Source: Micrasema longulum (taxonomy: Eukaryota > Arthropoda > Insecta > Trichoptera > Brachycentridae). Taken from it: a DNA stretch of 64,000 bases. The first letter of the stretch is position 1. Each line of letters begins with the position of its first letter. The DNA is taken from the NCBI GenBank assembly GCA_022494885.1, contig JAGVSM010002674.1, positions 186,001 through 250,000 on the forward strand, written 5' to 3'. Below are positions 1 through 14,000 of the stretch, piece by piece. A program made the translations under genes and the position numbers. Below the pieces are notes generated by a model. It was not told the origin of the DNA and made no database searches. It worked only from the letters and a program-made list of their open reading frames with translations.

Positions 1-197
1 ATGTACAGGTATGTGCCTAAATAAATGCAAGCAGTATTCCACATGATCTGTTTTAACTCTGCAAGCATAGCAATCGAGAAATCTAGTAAATAATCTTGTA
101 TCATACAAACAAGCAAAAAAGTTTTATTAATTAATTCAGTGTGTATCATAATATTACTCATTAGTCATTAGTCATAGTCACTATAAAAAACACAAAC

Positions 198-3100
198 CTT
201 AGCAATACTAGCCTATGCAAGCCTTTTGCATTTTTAAATGGTTCTGGAAAGGGAATTGTGTGAGGATTTGTATTGTCATAGAAAGCTTTCCATTGCTTTA
301 TATTTTTTTCAAATGTCGCTTTAAAGTTTTCAAGTCTGAAAAAACAAAGTTTTTCACACATCACACTAAATAAAAATTGCAATTAAAAAAAGTTTATGCA
401 TAAATAAATTAAAAAGGTTAAATTTATTTAATCTCACTCCATTCCACCTAGTTATATATTATTGTTACTACTTCATACAAACATATTTTAAACACGAACA
501 TATTTTAAACTAATTAATTACCCAGGTAAAGCTGAAGCTCTTACTACTTCAGACCAAGATTTATCAGAGAGCCATTCAGGTCCCGGATTTGGATAAGGAT
601 TTTCTAAAGCAACTCCCCCCGTCAACAGGAAACCCAACAATTCTTCATTGATTTTACCCTATTATCAAACAATAAATAAAAATAAAATCTGTTGTTTCAA
701 AATTACAAAACATTACGATTCATAATTAAATTATTTATAGTTACCTTAGATCTTAGGATTCCCAGTGCGAGTACAAATGAAAATATTAGTTTGTCTTTTT
801 CAAATAAACTCCTACAAACATTTTTGTAGATGCTCTTAGTAAAGAAGTTATTTAAACAATCTAGACGTTCATTCAGTGTGTCAGTTTTAGGAGCATTTGT
901 AATCGATTGGTGGTAGAGATTGATAAACCTGAATAAAATGTAAAAGCAGAAGCGTTTAGTTTGCTTTAAAAAAAAAAAAACGTATGGCTTTCACAGGTAC
1001 AATACAAATAGAAATAAAACACAAAAAAGAATGAATTAACAGAAGAGTAATAAAATTATTAAATTACATAAGTCCCCAATGAATTGATTTTTTATCATTA
1101 TCATTGGGGATGTATAAAACAAATATATTTTACTGTACTGATTTATGATATTTAAAAAAAAAATTGAGAAAGAAGTACAGCCTATAAATATATTTCATAT
1201 GAAGCAACAATGTAAAAATTGGCATTCAGATATTTTTATTTGCAATCACCTAATGCAAAACAAAGGCTCTCATCTTGTTTATTCATTTTTATTTTATGTA
1301 GGTAAACATCGTCGGATTAAATGAGATCTAGCGCCCCATCATTAACTAAAAAGGGACAGGAATAAACACATTTGTAAATTAATACGGACATGTTATTCTC
1401 CCATCCCTTGTAAGCAAGTGTCTGGCTTTTTGTGCCAACTGAAACAATGGTAGGTCCAGCTCTGTTGGTAAGCTCCAGAAAGCTTTTAAAATTCATCATT
1501 GAGTATTTCTGAGAAACTCACAGCTCGAAATGTCCACACCAGACTCTGTATATTTGGCCTGTCTGCTCTCAAAAAGGTTACCGCGAAACCGTTCAATTTT
1601 GCCCTTGATGGATATTTTTCCCAAAGAGTCTAATCTATGCTCAACCTTTAAAAAAATATATTTCCATTTGTTTTCGGTAAATTTGTTACATTAAGGAGGA
1701 ACGTAGATTTATGTCACCAACTCCACTCAGAAGCTTTTGTCACCAACTTTACTCAGTGGCTTGTCAGAACCTGTCAATGTCCGCGTGTAATTTGTTGCGG
1801 GCTAATTACGACTCTGTGTTTTTTAATATACTGCTCGATGGCAAAGACAAGGGTAAAATTTTCTTGTTGCATGATATAGACAAAGGTTTTCATATCATTT
1901 CCTGTTTATATTATGTGCTGTTAAATCAAGAATTATGACGATGGGAAAATAAACCCCCATAAGTTGAGGTTGTCAATTTTGCCAAAACAAAAAAATGTGT
2001 TAGGGTTTGTCACTTTCTTATTTTGATAATTAGTTTAAATTAGATTAAAACTATTATGAAGGTTTTGCACAAATTGGGTATTTTAGATTTTCAAAAGTAT
2101 TATATTTATTGTGAATAATTTACTTCTTTGCCTTTCTTAATTAATTTGATAATGTGTTTTTATATTCCTTATATTCCTTATATTGCTATAATTTCTAATA
2201 ATTTCTATTCATTTTTTAAATTGATGTCGTCTGGTTCCTTCTTAGTTGTTCATTAACTATATTCCCGAAACCGTTATTATTTCTCACAACATAGGTATAA
2301 GTATTTGCCATTTCGAAAAATGTGTTTACATACCTGATATAAATAATTGTCATTTAGGTAATTAAGACTAGGATAATTGGTATGTGTACTTAAATAAAAC
2401 ATTTCTTTAAATAAACAAGATTTATTAATTTTTCAAAAGTTATCAACCAGATTTCGACAACCCTAAGGCTTATAAATTGCTTGTATGAAAACAAATAGAA
2501 TTCGGCGGGTAAATTTGCCTAACTGTTTTTAGACAAATATTTTATTAGTTAGCCATTGAAAATATGTTCAAATGACAACTTTGCCCTTGAATTAATAATT
2601 CAATAAAGTAGTTCTAAGACAAGAACGCCATATGAGCTACAGCTCAATAAATAATGGATGCGGGCAAACATGGACGAACATGGAGGTAATTTTGCCCGCC
2701 ATCAAAATTTTAAATTGCTTGGAATTGCATTTAAATATGACTGAATTTACAATTGTAACCCAATTCAATGATTACCAAGGTCATTCGTAGTAATTAAAAA
2801 GTAAAGCATAAATTAAGTTTTTTTTGAGAAAATCACATAATTGTAAAAAAGCGGGCAAAATTGGACGGTTTTGCTAAACGACGGTCTAACTATTAAAATT
2901 GTCTTACCATGCTAATGAGTACTGGTACATCGGATCTATGTTGGCTAATTCTGAAATGCAGAAAAACAGGATAGAGCTGTGTTTGGAAACCGGTATGTAT
3001 CCAGCTCTTGCTTCATCAATTTCTACTTCAGTGACAGCTGCCACATTCTGTTTCTCTTGAATTTCTTCTGACAAAACTTTACTTGATGACAGAATCCTAT

Positions 3101-5095
3101 TAGCAGATTCATCTTCTAAGATATTACCTTCCCCAGAGAGGACCTGTAATAAATGAATAAATAATACAATGAAAATTGAAATAAATAAAAAATAAATTAA
3201 TTAATCGAGTTGTGGTCCCGTGGCTAGTGTCTCGGACTCACGGATCAAAGATCCGTGGTTCGAATCCCACTCTACCCCAACTTGATTCCCATTTTCTAAT
3301 AGTGAGTTATTTACAACTCGTTGGAAATGGCCCTCAAAATGAAATATTTGCAAATATTATTTTATTTTATTTTTATTTTTTGCACCACAACAGTCCAGGA
3401 GGCCCAATTACAGTGGTGAATTACGTCACAGAACACCCAGGCTTGAGAAAAATCACATTTTAATTTTTGTGATCTCACCAGGAATTGAACCCGGAACCTT
3501 CCGTGCGTGAGTCAAGCGTCTTGACCACTACACCACGGAGGCCGCCATAAGAATGCTAATATTTCTTTTAAAAAAAAAACATTTCAACCGAATTATAACA
3601 GCAAAAATATAAATCACTGCACAATTAAAATTAATGAGCTCTAAAAGTCTCTAGAGAATGAGCAGAATTAATTGAACATATTTATTTTAAAACAGATTAA
3701 AGAGTACAGTTACAATGGTTATGAAATGGAAAAATACTGTAGTCTTGTAGTAGTAAAAGTCATTGAGAATTTAGCCTTTACTTCAGTTATTATTCTTTGG
3801 TGCCAATATCACAACACTAAGCTTAGCTATAAAAGGTGACAAAAGCTTATGAAATGAAAAATGTATATATAAAGCAGAATCTTTTTAACCTCGAGGATTT
3901 GGTCTTCTATATGTTTAAGCGTTTTCTTATTGTTGGCTCCCTCAACAATGAGTTCATTCTTTTTCTCTTCCAGTTCTGGCCGATCTCTTGCTACCACAAT
4001 ACCGAGTAACTGATCCTGTAAACCTTGCGGGGTGATCATAAAGTTTATGAGAGTAACCTGCAAACACAAATGCATAAGATTTAATATACATATCTAGCAT
4101 ACAAATAACTGGAGCCTTGTGACATCGGAGCATCTAAAAGCAAAGTTTTGGCTAAATAAATTAAGAAATATTTCTGAATGTAAACAATTGTGGTAAAGAC
4201 GATGAACACAATAGATATGCTGACCTTACTTTGATATAAAAGCTGCAAAAAGAAAACAAATACGTTGCATGGCAATTTTTACCTTAACAGCAACTTCGGG
4301 TAAGTAATGAGGATTTCTCAATCTTGTTGTGATATAAAACCTGAAATCTCTATTGTACTCAATAATATTATCAGCCAGGCGAATACAATCCATTCCGGCA
4401 CTTTTAAATATGTTCAAAACTAAAACTGGTTCCAATATAGCATCCAATGTTTCCATGATATTTTCCAATATAACTGGGTAGCCAAGACGAATGGCATTTT
4501 CCAAAGTACGGAGATAATTTGGGTCCGATAGCTTGATGACCTTTAAAGTGTTTCCTCTTTCCATATTTTTGACCCATTTATTCGCTTGTTCTGAAATAGA
4601 AATAGTTCACTGGGTACTGATGTTCAATTATTTGTGGAAACAATAGGTTTTTATTGAGATCCAAGGCCAGATACATGATCTAACGATGCCATGGCTTTCT
4701 GTACATGTGAGGATGTTTAATGAGAATTGAGATGTATTTTACCTTGAGGATCTATCATGAGAGACCATCTCTTAGCTTTGTTAACAATTATACCATTTTC
4801 AATAGAAAAGTTATCGACTGGTAAACCGGCGATGTTCCAATCTCTTATAACAACAGGTTCACCGAGAGTTGTAATCAAAGAGAAATTCTTCGAACACGGA
4901 AGACCTGAAAATTTATTTACATTCATCGATTTCTCTTATTTAATAAGGATATACATAAAAATCAAATCGGATAAAAAAGTACATATTTACCAAATGAAAT
5001 GCATTGTTTATTCCAAAGTTGAATAAGTTCATTACGGTAGTTGACTGTAAAGGCCCCTAGATAAGACAAGAATGCGGATGACAAAAGCACATCAC
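198..5095 (-). CDS. DNAH3-like: Dynein heavy chain exons 50-57 (AAA5 and start of AAA6/C-terminus)
   Basis: Exons 5095-4991, 4904-4743, 4590-4283, 4057-3890, 3143-2908, 928-745, 658-522 and 335-198. Recognisable blocks are [143 protein letters not shown] and a final exon with WKAFYDN. The last visible donor is AAG|GTTTGT at 197-196. The remaining C-terminal domain must lie to the left of the window. The intron between exons 55 and 54 is long (929-2907) and contains two repeat units. Confidence 0.94.
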
Positions 5096-8000
5096 CTAAA
5101 ATGTCAAAACATATATTGTAAAATAATCACATCCTAACAATAAGTAAACATCCTTACTAAACATTAAAAATAGGGCAATTTTAAGTCATTGTCCGGTATG
5201 AAACATAATTATGTCTTCTCACCATTTGACAGCTCTATAATTCCTGTACTCTAGAGCCTTCTGTCTTGTAGAGAGGAACAATAATATTTAAAAAATACTA
5301 ATATGATTAATGGCACTAACCAATAACATTGGATAGAGATTCATGGAGTAAATGTGCCAGTTCTGACCATCTAGTTTTTTCTCCTCCCAAACCTCCGATG
5401 AGTTTCTCAGCTCGTTCTAATTTTTGTGTGCACAAAACGATTTCATCTTCCAAACCTTTTTTTTTTTCTTGTGAATTCTGCAAATTCATCATTCAGTGCT
5501 TGGAGCTTGTCTAAGACCTGCGGAGATAAAGTAGAAAAAATATTAATGAAAACACAATTTATTTGGTTTCATTAAAAACGGTAGTTACTTATTAAGTATC
5601 CTAAAACCATAATAAAATACAGACCCCTTGCAGTTGAGACCTCTTGAGATTCAGTGTGTACATTTGGGTTTGTAATTCTTCTTCTGCCTCAAGGAGAGCG
5701 GCTTTTTTGGGAGCCACAACCTTTATGACCCTGTCATAAACTTCCATCGCTCGTACCCACTTACACAAACCTTCACAAGCGGCAGAGATCTTTGTTATAA
5801 CTGCAGGGTCAAACTCACGGTCCGGAATATATCTTAAAAGGAGAGGAAACTTTAAAACACAGTTTCTTCAAATATAATTTATAGTTCCATGACAGTATCG
5901 AAACTTTGGATCAAATATTTACAGAAACCCAGCTCTGCTGATACTTGAATGTTTTTTTTTAATGATGTGCCATTTACAATTAGTCTAAACCATTGTACGT
6001 TTTAATGGAATGGAATTTACTTTGTTATAATTCACCATCAATTATTATTGTGAAAGAAAAAGGTTGTAATGTATTGAAGGAGACAAATAGACCAAAAAGG
6101 GAAATGTAATTGGTTCAAATAACAGTAAATAAATATGTAGAACAGTGTAATACTAACTAGAGTAGGTAGTAATACTAGATACCACAAGACAAAAACCTGA
6201 TAGTAAAAAACATTCTACTTACCTATCTCTAATTCTTTTCATGATGGCTGGATTGATATTGTCTTTATCGTAAGTCTTCAGTGATTCCAAGAATTTCATA
6301 TCTCCCAGTAGCTTTAAAGAAGGCCCCCAAAAATCTTCCACCATTTGACCTAAGAGACAGCAATTTTAGCAGCATACAGATTTAATAACATATAACTCAG
6401 TTTAAATTCAGTCAAAAAAAATATTGTTTTAAAAAAAATATATAATGTTCTAGCTCGTTCAGAAAATTATTGCATTTCTGGGAATTTTTCAAATGATGTA
6501 AATGCACAAATGATGTTATTGAATCATTGTACTTCCATCATAAGCTTCTGACATCGCTGCGATCTGTGAAAGTCCATTAAATGGCATACTGGAGAATTAA
6601 TTTGTGAATAATGACAGCATAACTTTAAAGTGTTCAATTTTCATTGTTTTTTTAATGCATTGCAGAAATGTTTAGCATTATAATTAAACATTAGTTCCTC
6701 ATTGATATACAATATCTATAAAGCTCCCAAGATCTCTGTGCAAATCAGACTGAACAGGCTGAAATAGGCCAAACATGTGCAGAAAATAAAGAATCATAGA
6801 TGGGAACCCAGGAGGCAGAAGAAAAGCAGACCGAGGCTGCGATGGGTAGATGACATAAAAAAAGAATGCATCCCAACTACTAGAAGTATCTAACTGGAGG
6901 GTTACAGCAAATAACAGAGAGGGAGTTGGAGACGAAAATTGATGGAGGTCAAGGCTTGATACGAGCTGTAGGGCCATTGAAGAAGAATAAGAAATTCCTC
7001 AATATTTAATCATTTTGATTGGTAAATTTTACAGATAATCTTTAATGTTGACACTCTTACCTTGGGCGTTAGGTTTCCTTTCACTTTTAACCCCTTTCAT
7101 TACACAAACGGCCTCCATAACCAGCTTCACGCCAGCGGGTGGGTTCTTCATGGACTTGACTAGTGTGATGTCAGCAGGCTTGAGAGTGTTGAGAGCACTG
7201 ACGGCTGCCTCCAAAGCTGGTACTGCCTCAGCAAGATCACTCTCGCAGTCGTCCTTAATTGCTTGAGCAGCTGCGGCTGCTTCGTTGGCCAATGCCTCGT
7301 CAGCTCCGACAATCTTTTAAATGAGAAATATTAATCTAAAGACCTACAATTATTATGTCTTACTCGAGTTCCATTGGTTAGGGCATTCGCCTACCATGGA
7401 AGAGGTCTTGAATTCGATTTCTGACATGGTTGACATGAAATATTTATTGAAAAGGTGTTTTTGAACTGCAATTTTTAAGTCCGATGTGAAAAGTTATTGA
7501 GGAACACTGCAGTTGGCGTTCCAATACAGTATCCTATGTATCACGGAGATAAAAATACCACATGACACCATTTTATCCCATAACAATTTCTATTAAACTG
7601 TTTTTTGCACATTTAGTTTTTAAAAAAATATCAATTAAAGAGTCTTCTGAGGAGGATCGCCCAGTATTTACATATTTTTTTCCTTGTTCACATAATTTCC
7701 TATTTATTTAAGCTTATTGATTCTACATAACTTTTTTATTTTGAGTTTAAAAAATAAATAAAATAGGTATGTGTACAGAAAGTTCCGAATATATTTTTAT
7801 CTATTGATATATTTAACACGCTTCTTAATTTATTTTAAAATAAATTAAGACTCATTCTTTCTGGCTGCGATATGATCCCACTTGCTATTTAATGATGCTC
7901 ACACTTACTCCCACACTAATACACACAAACACACCTCTACACTTACTCTTTTACAAATACACCTAAACACACCCTTTTGTTGTACCACAATTTAATATGT

Positions 8001-11000
8001 ATGATTTTTATTTAGAAACTTCGCTGGTCTGTCTTTAAACTGCATCTTTTTTATGTTATTAAATCATTGTCAACTGTTTGTTTCTGTAAAATAAATAAGT
8101 GCCAAAGACAATCTTTAAAGGGATGTTTGAGAGGTAACTGGACCATAAAAAGTGACCATATAATTGTTGCGTTTTTCTGTAAAACAATTTAGTTTATTTA
8201 GATTTTTGTTGGTTCAACTGACCCTGACTAGCCAACAATAATCTATGATAAACAATAAAAACTATGTGATACTTCGTCAACACTTACTTCTTTTTGAGCT
8301 TCAACAACAACTGTATCCTGTTCAATTTTGATCATAAGTTTCTCAGTTTTCTCCGACGTTTCAACTAACTGTGGATGCAGGGCTGTTAGCTGTTCCTGCA
8401 TCACGGCTACTTGTCCCGCTGCAAATTGTAACTGCTCCAAACCAGATATGTATCTGGAATGTGTAATGACCAACATTTAGGTACATATAAAAATTATTTA
8501 AAAAAAAGATTGATTGAATCCTAAAATAAGGCAATAATTTATTATAAATTTAAATATTTGGTAAACTTTCAAGTTTGTAAGTGAAAATTCTTGATGGAAG
8601 TTCATTGTGATTTATTATATAAATAAAAAACGAGTGATACAAATTTAAGTTTGTGGATTAAAGTATCACTCGACTTTTATTTATATAATAAACTTGGTAA
8701 GCTAATTGATTTGATTAACTGGCGTTTCCGTCCTCCAACGGGCATCTTGAGACTGCTGAATATTGTAATGATTGTTCAGCCGTGGATCAACTTACCTTCC
8801 CACATCAAATATGCTTCGTCATTTTCTACCTAAACATGTCTCTAAATAAAGTAAGTGAACGCAGAAAATACCTGTATTTTGCTGTTGTGATTTGGTTCAC
8901 CTTCATATCATACAACCCTTGGAAAGCTTTTATCAATTCTAAGTATGAAGTTGGTGTGACATAAATCTTTCGCTTTTGTTCTGCGTAAAACCTAAAAAAA
9001 CATCTAGATGTAAAATATGTGATAAAATAATTTAAAAATAAGTGTTTGAAAGTTATTAGTCAAATAATATCCTGCGATTTTAATATCATTCAGTAAAAAA
9101 AAAATGGTAGACGGTGACAGCGTGTAAGGAGAATACATAATTTTAAAGGTTGATATTTAAGATAAAAAATGAACTTGTAACATTCAGAATTAATGTAACT
9201 TTTAGACTAAAATATTAATTTCGCAAAATTAAATAATTAGAAGGTACATATTGCATCCCGGAAAGACCAGTGGCACAGTAAAAAAAAAAAAAACAGATTT
9301 TAACAGAAAAGCACATAAACACCCTTGCTATCAGTAAACTAACATTCCTTTGAAAAAACAAAGGCTTGTGCCATCAAGTTGAATGTCAAAACTAAAAATG
9401 GCAAAATGTTCATTGTTTTTTAAAATTCTAAGAAAAAATTATTGAATATACTAAAAAATGTCATTTTTGGATTTGTGCGATTATTATCACTCAGTGACAA
9501 TATATTCAAAATGGTTAAACATATTTACAGTGCGTTTAAAAGATTCATAACCCTGTGTCAATGTGTTCTAAAGTATAAGTATAAAGTATTCTAGCGTGCC
9601 CCTACTAATGCAAATAAAATTTGCAAGGTTTACTTGGTTCGCTTACAGGCACCAACACATTAATACAGGGTTACCAAACGTTGCACTGTAATTTTGTTAA
9701 TTAATTTTTATAACTAAAATGTAGATCACATAAATAAATCAACATGAAAAAAGTAAGTAACGTACCCAAAGGAAAATTGAATCCAATAATAACAAGAAAA
9801 TAACAATATCCTTCTCCTTTACCTTATTCCAGATTGTGTAACGCTTGTGTGGAATAATTTGCACATTTGAACACACGATTCTCTTGTCCCCTCATCGACA
9901 TCTTCCATTGTTTTCAAAAACATATTGGCCACCTTTTCCAACGCCTCTTCTGGCCATGATGTATACCTATGAAAATAAATAAATATATGATTGGTGTATA
10001 GCTATAGAAAAATGCTATCCTTACAACAATGGAGAGAGGAACTGTGACAACAGGATAATCGAGTGAGACCGTGGATGGATCCACAGGAGGGTACTCGAGT
10101 AGGTGAACATCTACCCTATTTTCTATGGCAGTGTTTTTCAACCTGCAACCGGGCAGCATCAAAATACATTAACGCATGTGCGCCTTGAACGTAGACCCCG
10201 ACTATAGGATGTGCCAAATGACATTGATTATTTCAGCTCTGGATACTCTCTCTTCGTCCTGAAGATCCAAATAAAATTTCATTTTAAGCATCTAAATATT
10301 ATAGATCTAAATATTATAGATCTTCCTGGTAATGCCCGGGGGCCTGCTCCTACTTTGCACTTGATTTTTTGATTAATGATATTACGGTCTAAATACAAAG
10401 AGAATTAAATATGCCATTGTTGAAATCACTGACATACGAGTGGTATTTTAAAATTAATGTCTTGGGGGGTGCCAGTATTCTCGTTAAAAGGTCGCGAATT
10501 CAAAAAGATTAAAAAAACTGCTCTATGGATCACCCTCAACCGACTAGGTGGGCATTACTTGATACAAAAATAATCTCCTAAGGTAAGGGGTACATATCTG
10601 ACGATGATATCCTGTGCGACTGCGGCGCAACTCAGGACGAAAGTCACCTACTGACATGCCCTCTTATGGGAGAAGGCTGCACCCCCGGGGCCTTATTATG
10701 GCAAACGATAAGATATCTGTCGCCGCTTATTGGAATGGCAGGGTTTGATCCAGCCAGGCAAGGTGAGTAGGTAAGCCGAAGAAATGTATAAGAATGAAGA
10801 TAGACTTACCAATCAATAGTGCAGCAATTGATCAGAGAGGGGAACATTCTTAGTCTGTTTCTGAAGGAGTCGCCAATGGGGGACATGGCAAAGGCTATGT
10901 GAAGATTTGCTTTTATTCTCTCAACAAAGAATCCGAATAATGCAAAAGGCGTTGTTTCCACTAGACCCTAAAAAACTGTTATTAAAATTACTCTATATGA

Positions 11001-14000
11001 AACAAAGGGTATTTAAACATGATTAATTAAAAAATATTTTGAGTATATCCAAAACTGCTATTTTATACAAACAAATCTAGGAGCTATTAGTATATTCACT
11101 TGTCTATTTAGATACTACATAAACTTGGCAATGAATTTAGCTCTATTGATATCTTTTGCTGTTCAATATTCAAATTTAAAGAAATACTTTTATTAATGAT
11201 AGAATAATTTATTGGGTCATTTAGCCATTTTTTGTTCAAGTTCCCATTATTTTTAGGCTTTTGTTTATTTCAATTTCTTTCCATTGAATTTGTATTCTTG
11301 TATTAATTTATTTTATACTCGCTATCACTATGTAGTTTATAATAACCATTAATGATGTAAAAGCTCACTAGGGCCTTTTGTAATAAAATAAAATAAATGT
11401 TTGTAGACAAGGATAGGTTTAACTCCATAGGGAGGTGTGAATATGTAAATTTATTGCAACAGAGAGTAATATGGAAGTTTAGGCATTAGCAGGGCTTATG
11501 GCCTGTCGATTGATTTAAGTGGCCACTTAACACACTGTGTAACATTCAACATTTCTCCTACGTTTGAACTTCACCTTATCATACATAACCGAGTTGCATG
11601 TTTCAAACACGCGCTGTGTCAGCGGTTATCCTGGAAGATATCAAACCCGACGAACAATAACAGTATAAATATTCAATTGTACATTTATAGTGAAACCTCT
11701 TTTAAATTTTAATAATAATGTCCAAGAAAACATTTAAAAACAAAATTTCAAGTAGAACTAAAATTCTTGATTTTGATTATTTAACATGATCTTATTCTAC
11801 AAAAATTAATTCAAATTGCTTTAATTGACAAATATGTAATTTTATAAATCACCCCTTCTCTGGCCACTCCAAGCATCTTATCAATTATTTCAACTTTGTC
11901 ATCCCCAGCATACAGATTAGGGATATCGCCCGTATTGAGAATCATATTGATATCTTCTACCATTCCTTCGTACTGGATCTGATTGTCAGCGAAAAGGAAA
12001 ACTAGAGGTTTTCCCGTGATTCCTGCCTTCATCAACAGGCGCTTTATGTCATCACGCCACTCCGGCTGATTGTACGTCCGCGATATTTGGATCTAAGAAC
12101 ATTTCGTGTTGAAAAATGTTAGTAGATAGATTAAGTAAATCCAATCGAGAATGTGAATGAATGTGTAAAAAAAAAAATACCTGGAAACAACTCATCTCAA
12201 GAATGCTTGCTGCTAATTTGACAGCGCTGCTCCTTCCACTACCACCAACTCCCACCATCAGTAAATTTCCTTAAAATAAAAGGATTTAAAAAAACTACTT
12301 AATAGAAATACTGCTAAAATACAGGGTGTCTCAGTTTGAAGAAGTCTGAAAATAATTCTAATCAAAACATTAGTAGGTGAACATGCTATGAGACATACAC
12401 AAAGCTAAATATGCATTAAGCACATAATACTGAGCGTACGCGCGTGCAAATTCAGAATATAAAAAAAATCAACTAAAAGAATAGTCAGAAATTAAATGGA
12501 ATCTTATAGAAGTCTGTTGTCCTAAAAAAGTGGAATTGTGTGCAGATTTTGAGTGGAAAATTGGATCAAAATTAGATAATTATTAGAGTTTTGCGTCGGT
12601 TTGGACATGTAGAGCAAATGGATAGCAGAAACACGGGTAAAACGATTTATATTGATGGAAATAAAATACTGACAAAGACATGGAATGACTGAATCCAAAA
12701 GATACTTAAAGATAGACATGCCAAAATTGTCGTGAGATGAGAAGATGCATTGATCTAGAGGAAAAGAGTCGACAAATAGTTGAGAAGGGGGAAACGGCGG
12801 GATGGTTGGGTTGTTATTTTATTCCTTTTTATCTCCTTATTATTATGAACTAGACGAACAAAAGTTAATAGTGGAAAGTAAGTTTTCTTAATGGAACATA
12901 CCATTAGCTTGCAACAATACTCGGCATGCTCTAGATATGTGGTCGAGAGCATATTTGAACATAACCATACTCATTGCCGTAGGGGAGAGTAAATTATATT
13001 CCTCCAAGTAATAATCCATTTTTTCAGCCATCAAATCAAGGTCCATCACCTGAAATAAATGTATTTAAGAAAATCACTAGGTAACTCTGAATAATTCTAA
13101 ATGAAATAGTTTTGGGACTAATGCAGAAGCTGAAAAACAACTTATTTACACTCATTGGCGGTAAAAAAATTCAAATAAATGAATTGTGTAAATTTAAATA
13201 CCTGGTCGTAAATTTTAGGATCTGCATCAGGCTCCATGTAGTTTCCAAAGAATATATTTGTAATGTGTTCATTTGAAAGCTTCTCATCCTCAGGAATATA
13301 TGCAGCGGCAACTTTATCCAAACCAATGCGGAAATGACCATATGTGCAATTATTTACAATGTTAAACAACTTCTGCCTGAAAGGAAATTTTCAAAATATT
13401 TTTTTTTATTTCTATTATCATTTTAGAAAAAAAACCTTTAAAAAAGAGATTTATCGATCATTTATTCATTTAGTTAATTAAAAAACAATTGAGTTCTTAT
13501 GATTTATCTAAATAAAGGAGGAATTTCTTTTTAGTTGTAAATAACAATGTTAGAAAACAGGAAACAAGTTGTGATGGTGCGGGATTCGAACCTCGGACTT
13601 CCTGCTTTGTAGTCCGCGACACTACCCACGGGACCACAACCCGTCTCTGCATGCATCTGTAATTGGAGTCATATGGAAATCTGAATAATTTTCCCTATTT
13701 CCAGGGCATAGATTTTATTGTAACTTGTTTTTATTATATGATATGAGTCTTACAATATTTATTAGTCAACACATTTGAAGAGTTTTAAACTTGCCAACAG
13801 AAAATAACAAAACATACAATGGATATTTTAAGCTCCCTGAGATCTTAAACAAGCTGTGATTAATGAAAAATTTAAGATGCATAAATATTTGATAAATTTT
13901 CTCGATTCTCAGATTTTTTCTCCTTGAAATCTGACAAACAATACTTTACTTTTTAGATTAGATAATATTCGTAATATACTTTGATTACAAAATGATTGAA

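Noticed and set aside
3208..3285. tRNA gene
   Set aside because: B box and an anticodon-like hairpin are present, but the acceptor stem does not pair and the same unit plus body recurs at 28114 and 13545. It is a SINE head.
12325..12345. Second copy of the ACAGGGTGT foldback element
   Set aside because: Only the first nine bases match the end at 26070; no partner end was found.
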